Assembly (NCBI RefSeq): GCF_008831285.2 | Contig: NC_045145.1 | Location: 12,462,802 to 12,526,801, forward strand | DNA length: 64,000 nucleotides | Direction of reading: 5' to 3' | DNA from: Nymphaea colorata | Lineage: Eukaryota; Streptophyta; Magnoliopsida; Nymphaeales; Nymphaeaceae | Notes under the pieces: model-generated | Database searches by the model: none | Told to the model about the DNA's origin: nothing | Seen by the model: only the letters and a program-made list of their open reading frames with translations | Program-made: the position numbers and the translations under genes | Part shown: positions 47,524 to 59,493 of the stretch, one piece after another | How the letters are laid out: every line of letters begins with the position of its first letter | How positions within the stretch are numbered: position 1 is the first letter of the stretch

Positions 47524-48947
47524 CTCTCAACAACTTGCACAAAGCGTTCGAGCTCCTCAACAGACTTATGCTCGCCGAATATGTCCTCAATGGTGGCCAT
47601 CAAGTAGGAGACCCTGGTGAATTGCATCCTATACTATGAGAACTGTGGCTCATCCATCTTCCCAAAGCCATGAAGTAGCTCTCCACCAGCCTATCTCTGA
47701 CGAAGATAATGTGATCGCCCAAGCCCAAGTCCCTCCACCACCTGCAAACACCCAAAACAAAGGACTCATGGTTGATTATTAGTGGACCCAACGGTGCAAA
47801 CCAGCAACAATGTAACATAAATGATATTCATTTCTGATATACATATATACATAGAATGACATTAGTTGCTGCATTATTATCAACTATTAACCAAGTTATT
47901 TAGGCAAGAATGCAAGAATGAATTGTACCCGGATAACTCCCTGAGCTCTCTTTGGTGGATTGTCTGCACTATGTTGAAGTCCAGCCTAGCGAACTCATGC
48001 AGCACTTGGCTTCTGCGGTCCATCCTCTCGAATGTCTCAATATACTCTCGGGCCTCGACCCTGCGAACCCATCTGTGGAGCGTCACCTGCTGAGCACGCT
48101 GTACCTGTTGAGACATCCTCAGGTCCATGCGGCTCATCCTTGCTCTAAGATGCTCTTAAGAGAAGGCCATAGCTTCTTCCAACACAGTTTCTCCTTCACA
48201 GGCTAGTTGTGATGCTTCGTAGAGGCTCAGCAACCCCCTCACGTCCTCATGAAGATTCCCAGAGAACCGGCCAAACTGTTCCATAAATCTACTAAAGCAC
48301 TCTACGAAATGCAGAAAGAAACTTTAATGGTTAGTGTCAATTAACACATTTGTAAAAGACAGTCTAGATTATGAACTAATTATTAAGTCAATATTTCAGA
48401 ATTAACACATGTGTACATATATATATATATACCTGCAGAAACATTATAGCCATGTTGCCTCAGAATTCTAAACCGAAGTGAATAAGAGTAGATGTCCTCA
48501 AATCCTCTAGTTCTCGTGGATATGGCATCTAGTGATCGCCTCATCTCACTCTCAAAGTGATAGGCTACTCCTAAACGTTCGAGTGAATCAATGAGCTCCA
48601 ACTGAGCCACTTGCTCAGTTGTAGATGTTATAAGTTGTCGGACTTCTCTTCTCAATTCTTCAACTCTGGTCCTTTGTATTTTGATCTGCTTTCATTTTCA
48701 TATCCTAGAATTAGGATCACATCATAATACCAAAATAAACAAAATAATAGTCAGATCAGATGCATGGAAAATTACTGATGTTGCGCTGGTAATGGACAGG
48801 ATGAAGTCATAGTTCCATGTACTTGGCTGATATTTAGAAGGCCTCCTTTGAGCGGCAGACCTACCGCAGCCCTCAGCCCTTGGCTCACATCTCACAACGG
48901 TGGTGCTCCATGGATTGAACCCAGCCTTGCTATTAGGAGAAATAGCA
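47524..48947 (-). pseudogene. Terpene synthase pseudogene, exons 1-4 only
   Basis: Plant terpene synthases make mono- or sesquiterpenes from prenyl diphosphates. Four exons can be read on the minus strand. Exon 1 (48947-48776, 5' end missing) carries QRRPSKYQPSTW, a perfect RRx8W motif. Exon 2 (48685-48433) is fully open with QLELIDSLERLGVAYHFE and FRILRQHGYNVS. Exon 3 (48301-47929) has GLLSLYEASQLACEGE, then an in-frame stop, then RRVEAREYIETFER and LHEFARLDFNIVQTIHQREL. Exon 4 (47741-47524) has WWRDLGLGDHIIFVRDRLVE and, after a frameshift, SYLMATIEDIFGEHKS where the family has the metal-binding DDxxD. Exon 4 is 218 bases, one short of the length I recall as usual (219). All exon edges have GT-AG. 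The C-terminal half with the NSE/DTE site is absent. RRx8W and the open leader before it suggest a plastid monoterpene-type ancestor. Confidence 0.93.
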
Positions 48948-48951
48948 AGGA

Positions 48952-49029
48952 TTTAGGGTTTAGGATTTAGGGTTTAGTTTTAGGGTTTAGGGTTTAGCGT
49001 TTAGGGTTAGGGTTTAGGGTTTAGGGTTT
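48952..49029 (+). repeat. Interstitial telomere repeat tract (TTTAGGG)n
   Basis: About 11-12 units of the Arabidopsis-type plant telomere repeat in 78 bp, with a few variant units (TTTAGGA, TTTAGCG, TTTTAGGG, TTAGGG). The G-rich strand is the plus strand, so a chromosome end would have pointed to the right. It touches the truncated terpene synthase exon on the left and satellite sequence on the right without spacer. The low number of variants suggests it is not very old. Confidence 0.97.
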
Positions 49030-49030
49030 C

Positions 49031-50330
49031 ATTTGATCACACATATTTGATTGAATGTACTTAACTTGTTGTCGCAACTATATTGAATGATTTAGTGGAT
49101 TGAAATCCCAAGTTTGTATGAAAATAAATAAGATTCAAGTCATTCATTTGCGCCCTTATAGTGTATCTAATGCGTTTCACTTGTTATTACATCTATAATG
49201 ACTAACTTAAATGATTTAAATCACAAGTTCATATGGATACAATTGGGGTTTCACCCGTATTGATACAAACATGTGATTGCATTCCCTTAGATCCTTTCTA
49301 TTGTTATTACATTTATAGTGAACTTTCTAAGGGATTTAAAGCACCAGTTCACCTCAAAACGAGTGGGATGTAAGTGATTCATTTGATCAAGTTATGCATA
49401 TTCAATTAAGTGTGTGTGATCGAATGAATCACTTAAATCCGACCTCTATTGATGCGTGCTTGCGAATTCAATCCCTTGGATCATTCACAATATATGTAAC
49501 AATGAGTTGAACTCATTGGATCAAACTAACTCATAGATCTCATTTGTATCTATATAAACTTGTGGTTTCAATTATTCAAATAGTTCATCATAGATGTAAT
49601 TAAAAGTTAAACACATTAAATTCACTTCAAGGGATCAAACAAACGACCCAATTCTTATTTATTTTCATGCAAACTTGCGATTTCAATCAACTAAATCATT
49701 CAATATGGATGTGACAAGAAGGTAAATACATTTAATTAAGTAGACGTGATGAAATGAATTACAAAAATCTCACTCGTATTGCTACGAACAAAATGTTTTA
49801 CTTATTGGACTAACTACAAGCATCTATCTAATGTATACATCAGATTTGTGTCCATATGAATTGGTGATTTCAATCACTTAAATCATTCCTTATACATATA
49901 ATAACAAGTGAAACACATTAGATTAACTACAAAAGATCAAATGAACCACTTCAATTTCATTCATTTTCAAGGAAACTTGTGATTTAAATCCACTAAATCA
50001 TTCAACGTGAATGTAGCAACAAGTTAATCACATTCAATGAAATATGCGTGCTTAGATGAATCGCTTAAATCTCACTCGTATTGATATAAACTATACATCA
50101 GATTTGTGTCCTTATGAATTGGTGATTTTAATCATTTAAATTCTTTCGTATACATGTCATAACAAGTGAGACACATTATATTAACTATAAGAGAGCAAAT
50201 GAACCACTTGAATTTCGTTCATTTTCTTGCAAAGTTGTGATTTAAATACACAAAATCATTCAACGTGGATGTAGCAACAAGTTAATCACATTCAATGAAA
50301 TATGCGTGCTTAGATGAATTGCTTAAATCC
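49031..50330. repeat. Satellite segment duplicated at 51332-52627, copy 1
   Basis: Starting directly at the telomere-repeat junction with ATTTGATCACACATATTTG, this 1.3 kb block matches 51332-52627 closely, with a constant offset of about 2301 bases. In the second copy the same start is preceded by ordinary satellite sequence (TTAAGTGATTC), which shows that the telomere repeats cut into a pre-existing satellite unit. Confidence 0.85.
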
Positions 50331-51331
50331 TACTCGTATTGATATAAACTTGTAATTTCAATTCATTGGATCCTTAATATTGATGTAACTACAAGTTCAA
50401 CTCATTGGATTAACTAGAAGAGATCAAACTAATGCATAGATCTCATTTGCATCCATTTGAACTTGTGATTTCAATCAACAAAATCAATCATTGTACATGT
50501 AATGACAAGTGAAACGCATTAAGGTAAGGATAAGCGATCTAACGAACGACTTGAATCTCATTTTTTTTCATATAAACCTTTAATTTCAACCATTTAAATC
50601 ATTCATTATAGATGTAATAACTAGCAAAACATATTATAGTAACTAAAATACAACAAGTAAATCACTTAAATGTCATTTATGGTTATTCAAGCTTGTGATT
50701 TCAATCCAATAAATCATTCAACATGCATGTTTAAGCACACATTCGTGCATTAGTTTGTGATTCAAGTCATTCAATTGACCCCTAATGTGTTTCACCATTT
50801 ATTACTTTTGTAAAGAATGTTTAAATAATTGAAATCAAACAAGTTCATATAGTTAAAAATGGGATCTATGCATTAGTTTCGACCCTAATAGTTAATCAAA
50901 AGAATTCAATTTGTCATTACATCTATAGTACGCGATATAAGCGTTTAAAATCAGTGGTTTGTATAAACACGAGTCGAATTTAAGTGATTCATTTGATCAC
51001 ACATATTTAATTGAATGTTTTTAACTTGTTAATACATCCATTTTGAATGATTCATTTGATCGAAATCACAAGTTTGTGTGAGAATGAACAAGATTCAAGT
51101 GGTTAGTTTGCTCCCCCATATTTAATCTAATGTGTTTCACTTGTTATTACATGTGTAATGAACGGTTTAAATGATTGAAATCACGAGTTCTTATGGATAC
51201 AAGTGGGATCTATGCTTTTGTTTGATCCCATTTACCTAATTCAATGAGTTTAACTTGTTATATTTATAGTGAATGACCTAAGTTATTGAAATCACAAGTT
51301 CGTATCAGTACAACTGGTATTTAAGTGATTC

Positions 51332-52627
51332 ATTTGATCAAACATATTTGATTGAATGTACTTAACTTGTTGTTGCATCTATATTGAATGATTAAGTACA
51401 TTGAAATCTCAAGTTTGTATGAAAATAAATAAGATACAAGTCATTCATTTGCGCCCTTATAGTGTATCCAATATGTTTCACTTGTTATTACATCTATAAT
51501 GACTAACTTAAATGATTTAAAACACAAGTTCATATGGATACAAATGGGGTTTATGCTACAGTTTGATCTACTGTAGTTTCACCCGTATTGATACAAACAT
51601 GTGATTTCATTCCCTTAGATCCTTACTATTGTTGTTACATTTATTGTGAACTTTCTAAGGGATGTAAAGCACAAGTTCGTCTAAATACGAGTGGGATATA
51701 TATTCAATTAAATATGTGTGATTGAATGAATCACTTAAATTTGAGCTCTATTGATGCATACTTGTGAATTCAATACCTTGGATCATTCACAATAGATGTA
51801 ACAATGAGTTGAACTCATTGGATCAAACTAACTCATAGATCTCATTTGTATCTATATAAACTTGTGGTTTCAATTATTTAAATAGTTCATCATAGATATA
51901 ATAAAAAGTGAAACACTTTAAATTAACTTCAAGGGATCAAACAAACGAGCCGATTCTTATTTATTTTCATGCAAACTTGCGATTTCAATCAACTAAATCA
52001 TTCAATATGGATGTGACAAGAAGGTAAATACATTTAATTAAGTAGACGTGATGAAATGAATTACAAAAATCTCACTTGTATTGCTACGAACAAAATGTTT
52101 TACTTATTGGACTAACTACAAGCATCTATCTAATGTATACATCAGATTTGTGTCCATATGAATTGGTGATTTCAATCACTTAAATCATTCATTATACATA
52201 TAATAACAAGTGAAACACATTAGATTAACTACAAAAGATCAAATGAACCACTTCAATTTCATTCATTTTCAAGGAAACTTGTGATTTAAATCCACTAAAT
52301 CATTCAACGTGAATGTAGCAACAAGTTAATCACATTCAATGAAATATGCGTGCTTAGATGAATCGCTTAAATCTCACTCGTATTGATATAAACTATACAT
52401 CAGATTTGTGTCCTTATGAATTGGTGATTTTAATCATTTAAATTCTTTCGTATACATATCATAACAAGTGAGACACATTATATTAACTATAAGAGAGCAA
52501 ATGAACCACTTGAATTTCGTTCATTTTCTTGCAAAGTTGTGATTTAAATACACAAAATCATTCAACGTGGAAGTAGCAACAAGTTAATCACATTCAATGA
52601 AATATGCGTGTTTAGTTGAATCGCTTA
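51332..52627. repeat. Satellite segment duplicated at 49031-50330, copy 2
   Basis: Near-identical to 49031-50330 over about 1.3 kb. This earlier part of the array follows a different higher-order spacing from the 1810 bp units further right. Confidence 0.85.
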
Positions 52628-55600
52628 ATCAAGCTTGTGATTTCAATCCACTAAATCATTCAACATGCATGTTCAAGCACATTCACGCATTAGTTTGTGA
52701 TCCAAGTCATTCAATTGATCCCTTATAGTTGACCACTGTTTATTACTTCTATAAAGAACGATTTAAATCACCAGTTCATATAGTTTAAAATGGAATCTAT
52801 GGATTAGTTTCATACCTAGTACTTAATCGAAATAATTCAATTCATATAGTTAAATCCCACTCGTATTGATACAAACTTGTGATTTCATTTCATTAAATCC
52901 TTACTATTGATGTAACTACAAGTTCAACTCATTGGATTGACTACAAGAGATCAAACTAATGCGTAGATCCCATTTGCATCCATTTGAACTTGTGATTTAA
53001 ATCAACAAAATCAATCGTTGTACATGTAATAACAAGTGAAACGCATTCCGCTAATGATAAGCGATCAAACGAATGACGTGAATCCCATTTTTTCTTACAA
53101 ACTATTACTTTGAACCATTTAAATCGTTCGTTATAGATGTAATAACAAGCAAAACACATTATATTAATTGAAATACAACAAGTAAATAACTTAAATGTCA
53201 TTTATGTTCATACAAGCTTCTAATTTCATTCAACTAAATCATTCAATATGCATGTTTAGGCACATTCATGCATTACTTTGTGATTCAAGTCATTCAATTG
53301 ATCCCTTATAGTTAACATAATGTGTTTCACTGTTTATTACTTCTATAAAAAACGATTTAAATGATTGAAATCACCGGTTCATATAGTTAAAAATGGAATC
53401 TATGCATTAGTTTCATCCCAAGTACTTAATCAAAATAATTCAACTTGTCATTACATTTACAGTACGCGATATAAGTGATTGAAATCAGTTGTTCGTATAA
53501 ACACGAGTGGGATTTGAGTGATTCATTTGATCACACATATTTAATTGAACATTTTTAACTTGTTAGTACATCCATTTTGAATGATTTATTTGATCAAAAT
53601 CACAAGTTTGTATGAGAATCAATAAGAGTCAAGTCGTTAATTTGCTCCCTTATATTTAATTTAATGTTTTTCACTTGTTATTACATGTGTAATGAATGAT
53701 TTAAGTGATTGAAATCACAAGTTCATATGGATACAAGTGGGATCTATGATTTTGTACAAACTTTTACTTTGTACCATTTTTTCGTACAAACTTTTACTTT
53801 GTACCATTTAAATCATTCGTTATAGATGTAATAACAAGCGAAACACATTATATTAATTGAAATACAAGAAGTAAATAACTTAAATGTCATTTATGTTCAT
53901 ACAAGCGTCTAATTTCATACCACTAAATCATTCAACATGCATGTTTAAGCACATTCACGCATTACTTTGTGATTCAAGTCATTCAATTGATCCCTTATAG
54001 TTAACCTAATGTGTTTGACTGTTTATTACTTCTATAAAGAACGATTTAAATGATTGAAATCACCGGTTCATATAGTTAAAAATGGAATCTATGCATTAGT
54101 TTCATCCCTAGTACTTAATCAAAATCATTCAACTTGTCATTACATTTACAATACGCGATATAAGCGATTGAAATCAGTTGTTCGTATAAACACGAGTGGG
54201 ATTTAAACGATTCATTTGATCACACATATTTAATTGTATGTTTTTAACTTGTTAGTACATCTATTTTGAATGATTTATTTGATCGAAATCACAAGTTTGT
54301 ATGAAAACGAATAAGATTCAAGTCGTTAATTTGCTCCCCTATATTTAATTTAATGTGTTTCACTTGTTATTACATGTGTAACAAACGATTTAAATGATTG
54401 AAATCACAAGTTCATATGGATACAAGTGTGATCTATGCTTCTGTTTAACCGCTTTTACTAAATTCAATGAGTTCTCGTATTGAAACGAACAAAAAGTTCT
54501 ACTTATTGGACTAACTACAAGCTTCAAACTAATGTATACATCATATTTGTGTCCATATGAATTGGTGATTTCAATCAGTTAAATCATTACTTATACATGT
54601 AATAACAAGTGAAACACATTAAATTAACTATAAAAGAGTAAATGAACCACTTGAATTTTGTTCATTTTGATGCAAAATTGTTATTTAAATCCATTAAATC
54701 GTTCAACGTGGATGTAGCAACAAGTTAATCACATTCAGTGAAATATGGGTGCTCAGATGAATCGGTTAAATCTCACTCGTATTGATACAAACTTGTGATT
54801 TCAATTCATTAGATCCCTACTATTGACGTAACTACAAGTTCAACTCATTGGATTGACTACAAGAGATCAAACTAATGCGTAGATCTCATTTGCGTCCATT
54901 TGAACATCTGATTTCAATCAACAAAATCAATCATTGTACATGTAATGACAAGTGAAACGCATTAGGCTAATGATAAGCGATCAAACGAACGACGTGAATC
55001 TCATTTTTTCGTACAAACTTTTACTTTGAACAATTTAAATCATTCGTTGTAGATGTAATAACAAGCGAAACACGTTATATTAACTGAAATACAGCAAGTA
55101 AATAACTTAAATGTCATTTATGTTCGTATAAGCTTTTAATTTCATTCCACTATATCATTCAACATGCATGTTTAAGCACATTCACGCATTAGTTAGTGAT
55201 TCTAGTCATTCAATTGATACCTTATAGTTAACCACTGTTTATTACTTATATAAAGAACGATTTAAATCACCAGTTCATATAGTTCAAAATCCACTCGTAT
55301 TGATACAAACTTGTGATTTTATTTCATTAGATCCTTACTATTGATGTAACTACAAGTTCAACTCATTGGATTAACTACAAGAGATCAAACTAATGCGTAG
55401 ATCCCATTTGCATCCATTTGAACATTGTGATTTCAGTCAACAAAATCAATCATTGTACATGTAATAACAAGTGAAACGCATTACGCTAATGATAAGCGGT
55501 TAAACGAATGACGTGAATCCCATTTTTTCGTACAAACTTTTACTTTGTACCATTTAAATCATTCGTTATAGATGTAATAACAAGCGAAACACATTATATT

Positions 55601-57100
55601 AATTGAAATACAAGAAGTAAATAACTTAAATGTCATTTATGTTCATACAAGCTTCTAATTTCATACCACTAAATCATTCAACATGCATGTTTAAGCACAT
55701 TCACGCATTACTTTGTGATTCAAGTCATTCAATTGATCCCTTATAGTTAACCTAATGTGTTTGACTGTTTATTACTTCTATAAAGAACGATTTAAATGAT
55801 TGAAATCACCGGTTCATATAGTTAAAAATGGAATCTATGCATTAGTTTCATCCCTAGTACTTAATCAAAATCATTCAACTTGTCATTACATTTACAATAC
55901 GCGATATAAGCGATTGAAATCAGTTGTTCGTACAAACACGAGTGAGATTTAAAGGATTCATTTGATCACACATATTTAATTGTATGTTTTTAACTTGTTA
56001 GTACATCTATTTTGAATGATTTATTTGATCGAAATCACAAGTTTGCATGAAAACGAATAAGATTCAAGTCATTAATTTGCTCCCCTATATTTAATTTAAT
56101 GTGTTTCACTTGTTATTACATGTGTAACAAACGATTTAAATGATTGAAATCACAAGTTCATATGGATACAAGTGTGATCTATGCTTCTGTTTAACCGCTT
56201 TTACTAAATTCAATGAGTTCTCGTATTGAAACGAACAAAAAGTTCTACTTATTGGACTAACTACAAGCTTCAAACTAATGTATACATCATATTTGTGTCC
56301 ATATGAATTGGTGATTTCAATCATTTAAATCATTACTTATACATGTAATAACAAGTGAAACACATTAGATTAACTATAAAAGAGTAAATGAACCACTTGA
56401 ATTTTGTTCATTTTGATGCAAAATTGTGATTTAAATCCATTAAATTGTTCAACGTGGATGTATCAACAAGTTAATCACATTCAGTGAAATATGGGTGCTC
56501 AGATGAATCGCTTAAATCTCACTCGTATTGATACAAACATGTGATTTCAATTCATTAGATCCTTACTATTGACGTAACTACAAGTTCAACTCATTGGATT
56601 GACTACAAGAGATCAAACTAATGCGTAGATCCCATTTGCGTCCATTTGAACATGTGATTTCAATCAACAAAATCAATCATTGTACATGTAATGACTAGTG
56701 AAACGCATTAGGCTAATGATAAGCGATCAAACGAACGACGTGAATCTCATTTTTTCGTACAAACTTTTACTCTGAACAATTTAAATCATTCGTTGTAGAT
56801 GTAATAACAAGCGAAACACGTTATATTAACTGAAATACAGCAAGTAAATAACTTAAATGTCATTTATGTTCGTATAAGCTTTTAATTTCATTCCACTATA
56901 TCATTCAACATGCATGTTTAAGCACATTCATGCATTAGTTAGTGATTCAAGTCATTCAATTGATCCCTTATAGTTAACCACTGTTTATTACTTATATAAA
57001 GAACGATTTAAATCACCAGTTCATATAGTTCAAAATGGAATCTATGGATTAGTTTCATACCTAGTACTTAATCGAAAGAATTCAATTCATATAGTTAAAT

Positions 57101-57683
57101 CCCACTCGTATTGATACAAACTTGTGATTTCATTTCATTAGATCCTTACTATTGATGTAACTACAAGTTCAACTCATTGGATTGACTACAAGAGATCAGA
57201 CTAATGCGTAGATCCCATTTGCATCCATTTGAACTTGTGATTTCAATCAACAAAATCAATCATTGTACATGTAATAACAAGTGAAACACATTATGCTAAT
57301 GATAAGCGATCAAACGAACCACGTGAATCTCATTTTTTCGTACAAACTTTTACTCTGAACAATTTAAATCATTCGTTGTAGATGTAATAACAAGCGAAAC
57401 ACATTATATTAACTGAAATACACCAAGTAAATAACTTAAATGTCATTTATGTTCGTATAAGCTTTTAATTTCATTCCACTATATCTTTCAACATGCATGT
57501 ATAAGCACATTCACGCATTAGTTTGTGATTCAAGTCATTCAATTGATCCCTTATAGTTAACCACTGTTTATTACTTATATAAAGAACGATTTAAATCACC
57601 AGTTCATATAGTTCAAAATGGAATCTATGGATTAGTCTCATACCTAGTACTTAATCGAAAGAATTCAATTCATATAGTTAAAT
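57101..57683. repeat. 583 bp extra satellite sub-block
   Basis: The interval between anchors at 57101 and 57684 is 583 bases. The same interval recurs between anchors at 62998 and 63581. It looks like a partial higher-order unit (about five monomers) inserted between full units at two places, probably by unequal exchange. Confidence 0.8.
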
Positions 57684-59493
57684 CCAAATCGTATTGATAC
57701 AAACTTGTGATTTCATTTCATTAGATCCTTACTATTGATGTAACTACAAGTTCAACTCATTGGATTGACTACAGGAGATCAAACAAATGCGTAGATCCCA
57801 TTTGCATCCATTTGAACTTGTGATTTCAATCAACAAAATCAATCATTGTACATGTAATAACAAGTGAAACGCATTACGCTAATGATAAGCGATCAATCGA
57901 ATCATGTGAATCTCATTTTTTCTTACAAACTTTTACTTTGAACAATTTAAATCATTCGTTATAGATGTAATAACAAGAGAAACACATTATATTAATTGAA
58001 ATACAACAAGTAAATAACTTAAATGTCATTTATGTTCATACAAGCTTCTAATTTCATTGCACTAAATCATTCAACATGCATGTTTAGGCACATTCACGCA
58101 TTACTTTGTGATTCAAGTCATTCAATTGATCCCTTATGGTTAACATAATGTGTTTTACTGTTTATTAATTCTATAAAGAACGATTTAAATGATTGAAATC
58201 ACCGGTTCATATAGTTAAAAAAGGAATCTATGCATTAGTTTCATCCCTAGTACTTAATCAAAATAATTCAACTTGTCATTACATTTACAGTACGCGATAT
58301 AAGCGATTGAAATCAGTTGTTCGTATAAACACGAGTGGGATTTAAGCGATTCATTTGATCACACATATTTGATTGAATGTTTTTAACTTGTTAGTACATC
58401 CATTTTGAATGATTTGTTTGATCGAAATCACAAGTTTGTATGAGAATGAATAAGATTCAAGTCGTTAATTTGCTCCCCTATATTTAATTTAATGTTTTTC
58501 ACTTGTTATTACATGTGTAACGAACGAGTTAAATGATTGAAATCAGAAGTTCACATGGATACATGTGGGATCTATGCTTTTGTTTAACCCATTTTACTAA
58601 ATTCAATGAGTTCTCGTATTGAAACGAATAAAAAGTTCTACTTATTGGACTAACTACAAGCATCAAACTAATGTATACATCATATTTGTGTCCATATGAA
58701 TTGGTGATTTCAATCATTTAAATCATCACTTATACATGTAATAACAAGTGAAACACATTAAATTAACTATAAAAGAGCAAATGAACCACTTGAATTTTGT
58801 TCATTTTCTTGCAAAATTGTGATATAAATCCATTAAATCATTCAACGTCGATGTAGCAACAAGTTAATCACATTCAATGAAATATGCGTGCTCAGATGAA
58901 TCGCTTAAATCTCACTCGTATTGATACAAACTTGTGATTTCAATTCATTAGATCCTTACTATTGATGTAACTACAAGTTCAATTCATTGGATTGACTACA
59001 AGAGATCAAACTAATGGATAGATCCCATTTGCGTCCATTTGAACATGTGATTTCAATCAACAAAATCAATCATTGTACATGTAATGACAAGTGAAATGCA
59101 TTAGGCTAATGATAAGCGATCAAACGAACGACGTGAATCTCATTTTTTCGTACAAACTTTTACTTTGAACAATTTAAATCATTCGTTGTAGATGTAATAA
59201 CAAGCGAAACACGTTATATTAACTGAAATACAGCAAGTAAATAACTTAAATGTCATTTATGTTCGTATAAGCTTTTAATTTCATTCCACTATATCATTCA
59301 ACATAAATGTATAAGCACATTCACGCATTAGTTTGTGATTCAAGTCATTCAATTGATCCCTTATAGTTAACCACTGTTTATTACTTATATAAAGAACGAC
59401 TTAAATCACCAGTTCATATAGTTCAAAATGGAATCTATGGATTAGTCTCATACCTAGTACTTAATCGAAAGAATTCAATTCATATAGTTAAAT
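57684..59493. repeat. 1810 bp higher-order satellite unit
   Basis: Measured between successive AAATCC...CGTATTGATACAAAC anchors at 57684 and 59494. It is followed by further units at 59494-61303 (1810 bp) and 61304-62997 (1694 bp, short by about one monomer, with a visible junction near 62565 where CTTGTGATTTCAATC runs into AAAATCAATCATT). The preceding anchor pair 55290-57101 gives 1811. 1810 is very close to 16 monomers of 113. Confidence 0.9.
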
